DNA of 6,324 bases from an uncultured Burkholderiales bacterium (GTDB taxonomy: Bacteria > Pseudomonadota > Gammaproteobacteria > Burkholderiales > Thiobacillaceae). This document shows, piece after piece, positions 1-6,161 of the stretch. The notes beneath the pieces were generated by a model that saw only the letters and a list, made by a program, of their open reading frames with translations, was not told where the DNA came from and did no database searches. The stretch's first letter is position 1; each line of letters opens with the position of its first letter. The stretch is from positions 1-6,324 of the forward strand of contig CALAMX010000014.1 in the NCBI GenBank assembly GCA_937925755.1. Reading direction: 5' to 3'. The translations under genes were made by a program, and so were the position numbers.

Positions 1-1
1 G

Positions 2-340
2 CCGCCCATCCCGTCGAAACGCTATTTCACCATCGGCGAGGTGAGCGAGCTGTGTGGGGTCAAACCGCACGTGCTGCGCTATTGGGAGCAGGAGTTCAGC
101 CAGCTCAAGCCGGTCAAGCGGCGGGGCAATCGCCGTTATTACCAGCATCACGAGGTGATGTTGATCCGTCGCATACGCGAGCTCCTCTACGAGGAGGGTT
201 TCACCATCAGCGGCGCGCGCAACCGGCTGCTCAACGAAGCGCAGACCGGTGAGTCCTCGACCCAAACCAACGCGCCCGGCCTGTCGTATCGAGAGATCAA
301 GCAGGCGCTCAAAGAAATCCTCGATTTGTTGAGCCCCTGA
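2..340 (+). CDS. MerR-family transcriptional regulator, 3' part (ihfA-neighbour type)
   Basis: The frame is open from base 2 to the TGA at 338-340, giving 112 visible residues; the start codon lies upstream of the window. An internal GTG at 41 is in frame, but it would cut into the first helix of the DNA-binding domain, because residues before it (KRYFTIGEVSEL) already belong to the conserved MerR fold. The order is: N-terminal helix-turn-helix (about residues 8-32, with KPHVLRYWEQEF), the wing (VKRRGNRRYY, about 39-48), then helices with RRIRELLYEEGFTISGAR. A short polar linker (GESSTQTN) follows, and then a final helix likely used for dimerisation. No effector-binding cysteines or large ligand domain are visible. 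In many Gammaproteobacteria a near-identical MerR gene follows ihfA and precedes a tRNA-Pro, which agrees with the tRNA downstream here. Its target and inducer are not known from the sequence. Confidence 0.9.
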   Translation, partial: PPIPSKRYFTIGEVSELCGVKPHVLRYWEQEFSQLKPVKRRGNRRYYQHHEVMLIRRIRELLYEEGFTISGARNRLLNEAQTGESSTQTNAPGLSYREIKQALKEILDLLSP

Positions 341-453
341 TGACGGGCCGTATGGCATCGCATCTGGCACCGTAGCGAACACCGTCGGCTCTGGCCTGGC
401 GGGCCTACCGGCCTGTGCTAGCCTGTAGAGCACGGGATGGCATGGAGGGCCAC
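341..453. other. Intergenic gap between merR and the ligase gene
   Basis: This 113-bp gap is GC-rich. It contains GGCC-type short inverted repeats around 393-413 but no hairpin followed by a T run, so I see no intrinsic terminator. A TTGTTG at 326-331 with TATGGC at 351-356 has a 19-bp spacing and poor -10 identity, so I do not call it a promoter. Transcription of the next genes could come from read-through or from a promoter I cannot recognise. Confidence 0.5.
444..449 (+). promoter_or_regulatory. Shine-Dalgarno GGAGGG supporting the ATG at 454
   Basis: GGAGGG lies just upstream of the ATG at 454. The core GGAGG leaves 5 nt to the start, which is short but workable. The other in-frame starts, GTG at 415 and ATG at 442, have no comparable purine motif in front of them. 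This decides the start chosen for the ligase gene. Confidence 0.6.
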
Positions 454-1884
454 ATGGGTCAGGAGATCGCCCGCACTGTCTTCTCACCTGCGGACTTTGC
501 CCGCTTTGGCCAGCATCTGCAGGAGGAGACCGCGCGATTGCGGGCATTCACCGAGGCGGGTGGGTTTCAGGATGAGCGTTATGTGGCTGGCTTCGAGCTG
601 GAGGGATGGCTGCTGGATCATGCCGGTGCACCTTACCCTATCAACGAGCCCTATCTCGCGGCTCTGGCTGACCCAATGGTCGTGCCCGAGCTTGCGCGCT
701 TCAACATCGAAATCAACGGCACGCCCCAGGTCTTGGGCGCCGGGGCGCTCACCGCGCTGGAAACCGAGCTCGCCCAGACGTGGCAGCGCGCCCAGGCGGT
801 GGCCCATGGCATGGACGCACAGCTTGCCATCATCGGTATACCGCCGACCCTACGCGAAAGGGATCTGACCTTGGCCACCATGTCGGCGCTGAACCGCTAC
901 GTGGTCTTGAACGAACAGGTCATCCGGCAACGGGCGGGCCTGCCCTTGCGCATCCATATCGAGGGGGAAGAGGCGCTCGATCTGGGTCGCGCGGACGTGA
1001 TGCTGGAGGCGGCCACCACCTCTTTCCAACTGCACCTGCAGATCCCGCAGGCCTTGAGCGCGCGCTATTACAACGCCAGCCTGATCTGTTGTGCACCGCT
1101 TCTAGCGATCGCCACCAATTCGCCGCTGCTGTTCGGGCGCCGGCTTTGGCACGAGACCCGCATCCCGCTGTTCGAGCAGTCGGTGGAGCTGGGCGGCTAT
1201 GGCGGGCTCGCCGACCCCCGGGCGCGTCGGGTGTCGTTCGGGTGTGGTTATGTCCGCGACAGCCTGATCGAGTTGTTCGAGGAGAACCTGGCGCTTTTCC
1301 CCGTCCTCCTGCCCATGCCACAGACGGAACCGCCAGCGCGCTTCCCGCACCTGCGTCTGCACAACGGCTCGATCTGGCGCTGGGTGCGACCGCTCATCGG
1401 CTTCGATGCAGCCGGCCAGGCGCACATGCGTATCGAACAGCGCGTGCTACCGAGCGGACCGACGCTCATCGACATGATGGCCAATGCCGCCTTGTACTTC
1501 GGATTGGTACACAGCCTCGCACAGCGCCGGCAACCGCCGGAGCGCGACCTCGATTTCGCCACGGCGCGCGACAACTTTTATCAGGCCGCCCGCCATGGGC
1601 TCGAGGCCGAACTCGTCTGGCTCGATGGCGTACGCCATCCCGCGCGCCAGCTACTGCGCGCCCTGCTTCCCCAGGCGGCAGAGGGTTTGTTTGCGCTGGG
1701 CCTCAGCGGCGACGAGATCGAGCGCGCCCTGGGCATCCTGCAGGCCCGCTTGGCCAGCGGCCAGACCGGCTCGGTCTGGCTGATCCAGCACTGGGCGCGC
1801 TGCGGCCACGATCCGGCCCGGCTGATGGCCGACTACCTGGAAAACCAGCGTTCTGGCGCGCCCGTGCACGAGTGGGCGGTATGA
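454..1884 (+). CDS. Glutamate-cysteine ligase-like carboxylate-amine ligase (GCS2 superfamily)
   Basis: The product has 476 residues from the ATG at 454. Starts at 415 (GTG) or 442 (ATG) would add 13 or 4 residues, but only 454 has a good Shine-Dalgarno, and MGQEIARTVFSP reads as a natural N-terminus. Features recalling the GCS2/carboxylate-amine ligase family are GFELEGW (residues 46-52, with E48 and E50 placed as in the acidic metal/glutamate site), FNIEINGTPQ (83-92), TSFQLHLQIP (189-198), HNGSIWRW (303-310) and HMRIEQRVLPSG (324-335, with R326, E328 and R330). Members of this family use ATP to join the gamma-carboxyl of glutamate, or another carboxylate, to an amine. The true substrate here is not predictable, and it need not be the gamma-glutamylcysteine enzyme of glutathione synthesis. 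No signal peptide is seen, so it is probably cytoplasmic. The stop codon overlaps the start of the downstream hydrolase gene (ATGA), implying translational coupling. The family call is firm; the reaction is uncertain. Confidence 0.82.
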   Translation: MGQEIARTVFSPADFARFGQHLQEETARLRAFTEAGGFQDERYVAGFELEGWLLDHAGAPYPINEPYLAALADPMVVPELARFNIEINGTPQVLGAGALTALETELAQTWQRAQAVAHGMDAQLAIIGIPPTLRERDLTLATMSALNRYVVLNEQVIRQRAGLPLRIHIEGEEALDLGRADVMLEAATTSFQLHLQIPQALSARYYNASLICCAPLLAIATNSPLLFGRRLWHETRIPLFEQSVELGGYGGLADPRARRVSFGCGYVRDSLIELFEENLALFPVLLPMPQTEPPARFPHLRLHNGSIWRWVRPLIGFDAAGQAHMRIEQRVLPSGPTLIDMMANAALYFGLVHSLAQRRQPPERDLDFATARDNFYQAARHGLEAELVWLDGVRHPARQLLRALLPQAAEGLFALGLSGDEIERALGILQARLASGQTGSVWLIQHWARCGHDPARLMADYLENQRSGAPVHEWAV

Positions 1885-2897
1885 CCCCGCTCACCGTTCT
1901 CGAAAACTTGCCAGAGGGTCTGCTGGAGCGTGACGCTAGCCAACTGCATGAGGTCCTGCACGGCCCGACCCTGATCCACCTGCCAGGCCGCCGGCGCGAG
2001 CCCCTGTTCGTCTCCGTGCTGCTGCATGGGAATGAGGACACCGGTTGGGAGGCCATGCGTCGGGTCCTCGCCCGCGCCCGCGTGCACGGTCTGCCGCGCG
2101 CGCTGTCACTATTCATCGGCAATGTCGCGGCAGCGCGGCGCGGACTGCGTCGGCTGGATGGCCAAGTGGATTACAATCGGGTCTGGCCGGGTACGCCCGA
2201 ACCGCACCTGCCCGAGGCTGCACTGATGCGTCAGGTCACCGAGGCAATGGCGGCGCGTGCGGTCTTCGCCAGTGTCGACATCCATAACAATACCGGTCGC
2301 AACCCGCACTACGCCTGTGTCAACCGGTTGGCGCCTCACTTCCTCCACCTCGCCACCCTGTTCTCGCGCACCGTGGTCTATTTCCTGCGTCCGCTGGGCG
2401 TGCAATCCGCCGCCTTTGCCGAGCTCTGCCCAGCCGTGACCATCGAGTGTGGCCGGCCTGGTACTGCCCACGGCGAGTCCCATGCGGCGGACTACGTCGA
2501 GGCCTGTCTCAATCTGGCGGCCTTCCCTGGCCACCCGGTGGCCCCGCACGACATCGATCTCTATCACACCGTCGCTACGGTGCGGCTGCCCGAGGCGGTG
2601 AGTTTCGGTTTCGAGCCCGCCGAGGCAGACGTGGTCTTCCCAGCCGACCTGGACCGGCTGAATTTCCACGAGTTGCCGGCGGGCAGCGTCCTGGGCCGCA
2701 TCCGCCCCGGCCTGGACACAGCCCTAGAGGTGACCGACGAGCACGGTGCCGATGTCGGCCGCCGCCTGTTCGACTGGCAGGATGGCAGGCTGCAGCTGCG
2801 CCGGCGCCTGATGCCCGCTATGCTCACCACCGACGCCCGCATCATTCGCCAGGATTGTCTGTGCTACCTGATGGAGCGCTTGCCTTACCCGGCGTGA
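1881..2897 (+). CDS. Succinylglutamate desuccinylase/aspartoacylase-family zinc hydrolase
   Basis: The product has 338 residues and starts at the ATG of the ATGA overlap with the ligase gene. The frame happens to stay open far upstream, but that part is a shadow of the ligase. Family signatures are clear: LLHGNEDTGWEA (47-58) supplies the zinc pair H49 and E52. DYNRVWPG (97-104) matches the DLNRxFPG substrate-binding motif. SVDIHNNTGRNP (131-142) supplies the third zinc ligand H135. VTIECG (186-191) carries the likely catalytic E189. All metal and catalytic positions are intact, so it should be active. Relatives in this M14-like group hydrolyse N-acyl amino acids or small amides such as N-acetylaspartate and N-succinylglutamate. 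None of the other arginine succinyltransferase-pathway (ast) genes is nearby, so a role as astE is unlikely. The C-terminal 100 residues (about 235-338) resemble the extra beta domain of the family. No signal peptide is visible. Coupling to the ligase suggests a shared substrate or opposing reactions, which is inference. Confidence 0.85.
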   Translation: MTPLTVLENLPEGLLERDASQLHEVLHGPTLIHLPGRRREPLFVSVLLHGNEDTGWEAMRRVLARARVHGLPRALSLFIGNVAAARRGLRRLDGQVDYNRVWPGTPEPHLPEAALMRQVTEAMAARAVFASVDIHNNTGRNPHYACVNRLAPHFLHLATLFSRTVVYFLRPLGVQSAAFAELCPAVTIECGRPGTAHGESHAADYVEACLNLAAFPGHPVAPHDIDLYHTVATVRLPEAVSFGFEPAEADVVFPADLDRLNFHELPAGSVLGRIRPGLDTALEVTDEHGADVGRRLFDWQDGRLQLRRRLMPAMLTTDARIIRQDCLCYLMERLPYPA

Positions 2898-2934
2898 AAC
2901 CGCCCATGGGTGCGGGGCAGAGTGAAAGGCAGAG

Positions 2935-2963
2935 TTTACGACGACAGGCTCAGGTCGTATAAT
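2935..2963 (+). promoter_or_regulatory. Sigma-70-type promoter of tRNA-Pro (possibly also of surE onwards)
   Basis: A -35 TTTACG at 2935-2940 (4 of 6 consensus bases) and a perfect -10 TATAAT at 2958-2963 are separated by exactly 17 bp. The predicted start, about 7 nt after the -10, falls near 2970, leaving a leader of only about 5 nt before the tRNA at 2975. A 5-bp inverted repeat, ACGAC (2941-2945) and GTCGT (2954-2958), fills the spacer. The surrounding 77-bp gap holds one weak imperfect hairpin after the hydrolase gene (2900-2915, CCGC/GCGG arms) without a T run. Confidence 0.8.
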
Positions 2964-2974
2964 GGTCAGCTTGT

Positions 2975-3051
2975 CGGGGCGTAGCGCAGCCTGGTAGCGC
3001 ACCTGCATGGGGTGCAGGGGGTCGGAAGTTCGAATCTTCTCGCCCCGACCA
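2975..3051 (+). tRNA. tRNA-Pro, anticodon GGG
   Basis: This is a 77-nt cloverleaf with encoded CCA. The acceptor stem is CGGGGCG (2975-2981) with CGCCCCG (3041-3047), followed by discriminator A3048 and CCA at 3049-3051. The anticodon stem is CCTGC (3002-3006) with GCAGG (3014-3018), closing the 7-nt loop ATGGGGT with anticodon GGG at 3009-3011, which reads CCC and CCU. The T arm is GGAAG/CTTCT with loop TTCGAAT (3029-3035), including one G-T pair. The C at position 1 in a first C-G pair is typical of bacterial proline tRNAs, and the D-arm (TAGCGCAGCCTGGTAGCGCA) matches the E. coli proL type as I recall it. It has its own strong promoter directly upstream and no terminator before surE. Confidence 0.97.
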
Positions 3052-3076
3052 CTAATCCTCATCGACCTCGTGGCCA

Positions 3077-3823
3077 ATGCGAATCCTTCTCAGCAACGAT
3101 GACGGTTATTTCGCACCTGGCCTGGCCGTCTTGGCGGCGACGCTCAAGGCGCAATCACACGAGGTGACCGTAGTCGCGCCAGAGCGCGACCGCAGCGGGG
3201 CGAGCAACTCCCTTACCCTGGACCGGCCGCTTGCCGTGCGCCGCTCGCCAAACGGTTTCTTCCACGTCAACGGCACCCCCACCGATTGTGTGCACTTGGC
3301 CGTCACAGGCCTGTTGCCGGAGTTACCGGAGATGGTGATCTCCGGCATCAACCATGGCGCGAACATGGGCGACGACACCATATACTCGGGTACCGTCGCG
3401 GCCGCCACCGAGGGTTTTTTGCTCGGTATCCCGGCCATGGCGGTGTCGCTGGCAAACGTACAGGAAGAGAACTTCCAGGGCGCAGCCGATTTCGTCGCCG
3501 GTTTGGTGCGGCGTTTCGCCGAACGGCCGATCCGCGAATCCCTGCTGCTCAATATCAACGTTCCGGACGTCCCGGCTGAGGCCATTCAGGGGGTCGAGGT
3601 CACCCGGCTGGGGCGGCGCCACAAGGCGCAAAGCGTGGTCAAGACCATCAATCCGCGCAATCAGGTCATGTACTGGGTGGGGGCGGCCGGCGAGGCTGCC
3701 GACGCAGGCCCTGGAACCGACTTTCACGCAGTGGCCAACAACCGCATTTCCATCACCCCACTACAGATCGACCTGACCCGCTATCCGCAGATGGGATTGA
3801 TCGAGGATTGGCTCGCGGCATGA
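3077..3823 (+). CDS. surE: 5'/3'-nucleotidase / exopolyphosphatase SurE
   Basis: The product has 248 residues, the usual size for SurE (about 250). It begins with the hallmark MRILLSNDDGY. D8 and D9, S40 (in DRSGASNS) and N92 (in SGINHGANMGDD, 89-100) are the divalent-metal and phosphate site of the family. The glycine-rich stretch IYSGTVAAATEG (102-113) is also conserved. SurE removes phosphate from nucleoside 5'- and 3'-monophosphates and can degrade short polyphosphate. It acts as a cytoplasmic oligomer and supports stationary-phase survival. The ATG at 3077 is fixed by the N-terminal motif, but no Shine-Dalgarno stands before it. The tRNA-Pro ends 25 bp upstream, with no promoter or terminator between. 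Its stop overlaps the pcm start (ATGA), as expected for the surE-pcm operon. Confidence 0.97.
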   Translation: MRILLSNDDGYFAPGLAVLAATLKAQSHEVTVVAPERDRSGASNSLTLDRPLAVRRSPNGFFHVNGTPTDCVHLAVTGLLPELPEMVISGINHGANMGDDTIYSGTVAAATEGFLLGIPAMAVSLANVQEENFQGAADFVAGLVRRFAERPIRESLLLNINVPDVPAEAIQGVEVTRLGRRHKAQSVVKTINPRNQVMYWVGAAGEAADAGPGTDFHAVANNRISITPLQIDLTRYPQMGLIEDWLAA

Positions 3824-4476
3824 CCGACCCCAATGGTATCGGCATGACCTCGCAGCGCACACGCGCGCGCATGGTCGAGCGTCTGCGCGAGGAAGGCATC
3901 AAGGACCCCATGGTCCTGGCGGCAATGAACGAGATCCCGCGTCATCTGTTCGTGCAGGAGGGGCTACAGAGCCGGGCCTACGAAGATACCCCGTTGCCGA
4001 TCGGCGAGGGTCAGACCATCTCCAGCCCCTACACCGTCGCGCGCAGCTGCGAGCTCGCCTGCCAGGGGAGGGTCCTGGACAAGGTCCTAGAGATCGGCGG
4101 CGGCTGCGGTTATCAGGCGGCTGTGCTCTCGCGACTGGCGAAGAAGGTAATCAGCCTGGAACGCATCGCCAAGCTGGTGGGCATGGCGCGCAGCAATCTC
4201 GATCGGTTGCGTATCCGCAACGTGCTCGTCAAGGTCGCCGATGGTAGCCGCGGCTATCCGCGCGAGGCCCCCTACGACGCCATCGTCGTCGCCGCTGCCA
4301 TGCCCTTCATCCCGCCCGAGCTCACGGCCCAGCTCAAGCCAGGCGGACGCTTGGTCGTGCCGGTGGGACTGGGCGAGGACCAGCGTTTGACACTGGTCGA
4401 GAAGCGTGAGGAGGGTGTGGTGGAGCAGGCGCTGGAGACAGTTAAGTTCGTCCCCCTAGTCTCTGGCGTCGCCTGA
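3820..4476 (+). CDS. pcm: Protein-L-isoaspartate O-methyltransferase
   Basis: The product has 218 residues from the ATG at 3820, which overlaps the surE stop. GAGGA at 3803-3807 lies 12 nt upstream. A TTG at 3808 and an ATG at 3844 (MTSQRTRARM) are alternatives; E. coli Pcm, at 208 residues, starts close to the latter point. The enzyme uses S-adenosylmethionine to methylate isoaspartyl residues in aged proteins, starting their repair. GEGQTISSPYTVA (62-74) is the family active-site segment with the conserved serine. VLEIGGGCGYQAAVL (89-103) is SAM motif I, slightly unusual in having GGGCG where GTGSG or GTGCG is common. YDAIVVAAA (152-160) is motif II, LKPGGRLVVPVG (172-183) is motif III, and KFVPLVSG (209-216) is the conserved C-terminal end. 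It is cytoplasmic and placed directly after surE, as in many Gammaproteobacteria. Confidence 0.96.
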   Translation: MTDPNGIGMTSQRTRARMVERLREEGIKDPMVLAAMNEIPRHLFVQEGLQSRAYEDTPLPIGEGQTISSPYTVARSCELACQGRVLDKVLEIGGGCGYQAAVLSRLAKKVISLERIAKLVGMARSNLDRLRIRNVLVKVADGSRGYPREAPYDAIVVAAAMPFIPPELTAQLKPGGRLVVPVGLGEDQRLTLVEKREEGVVEQALETVKFVPLVSGVA

Positions 4477-4514
4477 AAACGACCGTCGAGTCCAGCAGCG
4501 CACGCACCCTGCTC

Positions 4515-5210
4515 ATGTCGCTCGGCTGGAGCGCGCGACACATGCCGCCGTGTGCGTTGTTTGCCGCGGTCCTCCTCGCGGGCTGCGCCAGCACACCTTC
4601 GCCAGCCCCCGTCGCAAAGCGGGAGGATGCGCCCATTGCCGCGAGTCTGCCGCCTTACCATGTTGTACAACCTGGCGAGAATCTCTACCGCATCGCCCTT
4701 GAGCGCGGTCTGAATTATCGCGACCTCGCACGCTGGAACGGTCTCAAAGATCCTGAACGCCTGCGGGCCGGAACTCGCCTCAGACTCTATCCGCCTGGGC
4801 AGACGACGAATTCGGCAACGGTGTCCAGTTTGCCAGTGCAGGATTCCGTACGCTGGGTCTGGCCGGTGCAGGGCAGGGTGATCGCCGACTTCGATCCGGA
4901 GCGCGGACGCAAGGGCCTACGCATTGCCGCGCCTTACGGCAGCCCGGTACGTGCTGCCGCCGACGGAGTGGTCGTTTACGCAGGACAGGCGCTGCGCGGC
5001 TACGGTAAACTGACGATCCTACGTCACAGTCCGGCGCTATTGTCCGTCTACGCGCATCAGGCCAGGATCGACGTTCGCGAGGGTGAGCGTGTCGTCCAGG
5101 GCCAAACGATCGGCGTGGTGGGCGACAGTGATGCCGACAGGGCGATGTTGCATTTCGAGATCCGGGAATATGGCAGACCGGTGAACCCCAAGAACTACCT
5201 GCCGGGTTGA
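4515..5210 (+). CDS. nlpD: NlpD-type murein hydrolase activator lipoprotein (LysM + degenerate M23/LytM)
   Basis: The product has 231 residues from the ATG at 4515. A lipoprotein signal ends in LLAGC with the lipidated C24; A25 at +2 predicts outer-membrane sorting. A LysM domain for peptidoglycan binding follows (YHVVQPGENLYRIA, about 48-92). After a short linker comes a LytM/M23 domain (about 113-229, from WVWPVQGRVIADF to PVNPKNYLPG). Zinc-ligand positions of active M23 peptidases are lost: the HxGxD motif reads RKGLR (R132, R136), and the first His of HxH is M211 (MLHFEI). NlpD and EnvC activators share this degeneracy, so it probably activates a septal amidase (AmiC type) instead of cutting peptidoglycan. 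It is much shorter than E. coli NlpD (about 379 residues), mainly in the linker. The start is uncertain: the ATG at 4542 has a better Shine-Dalgarno, but it would remove the positive n-region residue R8. Its place between pcm and rpoS supports the name. Confidence 0.93.
   Translation: MSLGWSARHMPPCALFAAVLLAGCASTPSPAPVAKREDAPIAASLPPYHVVQPGENLYRIALERGLNYRDLARWNGLKDPERLRAGTRLRLYPPGQTTNSATVSSLPVQDSVRWVWPVQGRVIADFDPERGRKGLRIAAPYGSPVRAAADGVVVYAGQALRGYGKLTILRHSPALLSVYAHQARIDVREGERVVQGQTIGVVGDSDADRAMLHFEIREYGRPVNPKNYLPG
4528..4531 (+). promoter_or_regulatory. Possible Shine-Dalgarno GGAG favouring an internal nlpD start at 4542
   Basis: GGAG lies 10 nt before an in-frame ATG at 4542, whereas the ATG at 4515 has no purine-rich stretch upstream. 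Starting at 4542 gives MPPCALFAAVLLAGC, a minimal lipoprotein signal without any positive charge. The two criteria conflict, so the start of nlpD is open. Confidence 0.35.
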
Positions 5211-5213
5211 GTC

Positions 5214-5219
5214 GAGGAG
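5214..5219 (+). promoter_or_regulatory. Shine-Dalgarno GAGGAG of rpoS
   Basis: GAGGAG ends 9 nt before the GTG at 5229 and lies in the 18-bp gap after the nlpD stop. It supports the GTG start over the in-frame ATG at 5256, which lacks a comparable site. Confidence 0.75.
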
Positions 5220-5228
5220 CCGCGCGAC

Positions 5229-6161
5229 GTGGAAGACAATGAGCTCGAGCCAAACATGGAGCCCCCGATCAAGGAGCTTCTGGACCAGGAGCCCGTCCAG
5301 AACGCAGCCGAGGCGGAACATTCCTACGAAGAGCTGCACGACGTCACCCAGCTCTACCTGAACGAGATCGGTCGCGAGAGCTTGCTCACCCCCGAGCAGG
5401 AGAAGGATCTCGCCCGCCGCATGCGGCAGGGTGACTTCGAGGCGCGGCAGCAGATGATCCAGCACAACCTGCGCCTGGTGGTGAACATCGCCAAGCATTA
5501 CATCAATCGCGGGCTGTCGCTGCTGGACCTGATCGAGGAGGGCAATCTCGGCCTGATGCATGCCCTGGAGAAATTCGAGCCGGAGCGCGGTTTCCGCTTT
5601 TCCACCTATGCCACCTGGTGGATCCGCCAGAACATCGAGCGGGCCATCATGAACCAGTCGCGCACCATCCGGCTGCCAGTGCACGTGATCAAAGAGCTCA
5701 ACGTCTTTCTGCGCGCCCAACGCCACCTGGAGATGCATGGCGTGCCCGATGCCGGACCCGAGGAAATCGCGCACTTGACCGGACGGCCGGTCGAGGAGGT
5801 GCGGCGGGTGCTGCAACTCAACGACCGCGTGGCCTCACTCGACGCACCGCTGGAGATCGACCCTTCGCTGTCGATCGGCGAGGCCATCGCTGACGAGAAT
5901 TCCGAGCTACCGGAGCAGATGCTGCAGGCGGCCGAGATCGAACACTACGTCCACGAATGGCTGGAGGAGCTGTCGGACAAACACCGCTGGGTGATCGAAC
6001 GGCGTTTCGGCCTCAACGGCCAGGACGTGGCCACCCTGGAGGAACTCGCCGACCATCTCGGCGTGACACGCGAGCGGGTGCGGCAGATCCAAATCGAGGC
6101 CTTGCACACACTGCGCCGTATCCTGCGGCGCAAGGGCCTTTCCAAGGACGGGCTGCTCTGA
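5229..6161 (+). CDS. rpoS: RNA polymerase sigma factor RpoS (sigma-S)
   Basis: The product has 310 residues from a GTG start preceded by GAGGAG. Sigma-S directs RNA polymerase to general stress and stationary-phase promoters. A short acidic N-terminus (1-35) leads into region 1.2 (VTQLYLNEIGRESLLTPEQE, 39-58). Region 2 follows with NLRLVVNIAKHY (80-91), DLIEEGNLGLM (100-110) and the promoter-melting/-10-binding segment RFSTYATWWIRQNIERAIMN (123-142). Region 3 starts at RTIRLPVHVIKELNVF (145-160). Region 4.2 carries the -35-binding helix-turn-helix (TLEELADHLGVTRERVRQIQ, 269-288). The sequence RTIRLPVHVIKELNV and the nlpD neighbour mark it as RpoS rather than RpoD or RpoH. It is about 20 residues shorter than E. 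coli RpoS (330), mostly ahead of region 1.2. K155 aligns with E. coli K173, the lysine needed for RssB-mediated turnover, so proteolytic control may be conserved. In relatives an rpoS promoter lies within nlpD; I could not pick one out with confidence. Confidence 0.97.
   Translation: MEDNELEPNMEPPIKELLDQEPVQNAAEAEHSYEELHDVTQLYLNEIGRESLLTPEQEKDLARRMRQGDFEARQQMIQHNLRLVVNIAKHYINRGLSLLDLIEEGNLGLMHALEKFEPERGFRFSTYATWWIRQNIERAIMNQSRTIRLPVHVIKELNVFLRAQRHLEMHGVPDAGPEEIAHLTGRPVEEVRRVLQLNDRVASLDAPLEIDPSLSIGEAIADENSELPEQMLQAAEIEHYVHEWLEELSDKHRWVIERRFGLNGQDVATLEELADHLGVTRERVRQIQIEALHTLRRILRRKGLSKDGLL

Noticed and set aside
393..413. GGCC-rich inverted repeats as a terminator after merR
   Set aside because: The repeats are short and overlapping, and no T run follows them.
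780..1880. Very long + strand reading frame upstream of the hydrolase, continuous with it
   Set aside because: It overlaps the well-supported ligase gene in another frame, and its translation is low-complexity Ala/Arg/Pro/Gly-rich, typical of a shadow frame in GC-rich DNA. The family motifs begin only after 1881.
2109..2669. 186-residue minus-strand open frame inside the hydrolase gene
   Set aside because: It lies fully antisense to a gene with intact motifs, has no recognisable domain and no Shine-Dalgarno context. It is a compositional shadow.
2975..3051. tRNA-Pro as attachment site of an integrated island
   Set aside because: No integrase gene or repeated copy of the tRNA 3' end is present, and the sequence right after the tRNA is the conserved surE operon.
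4982..5011. Possible rpoS promoter inside nlpD (AGGACA, 18 bp, TAAACT)
   Set aside because: The location is reasonable because relatives carry an rpoS promoter in nlpD, but each hexamer matches only 4 of 6 bases and the stretch encodes a conserved LytM segment. Evidence is too weak to annotate.
5037..5816. 259-residue minus-strand open frame opposite nlpD/rpoS
   Set aside because: It is antisense to two conserved genes, and its length is explained by the GC-rich codon use of rpoS on the other strand.
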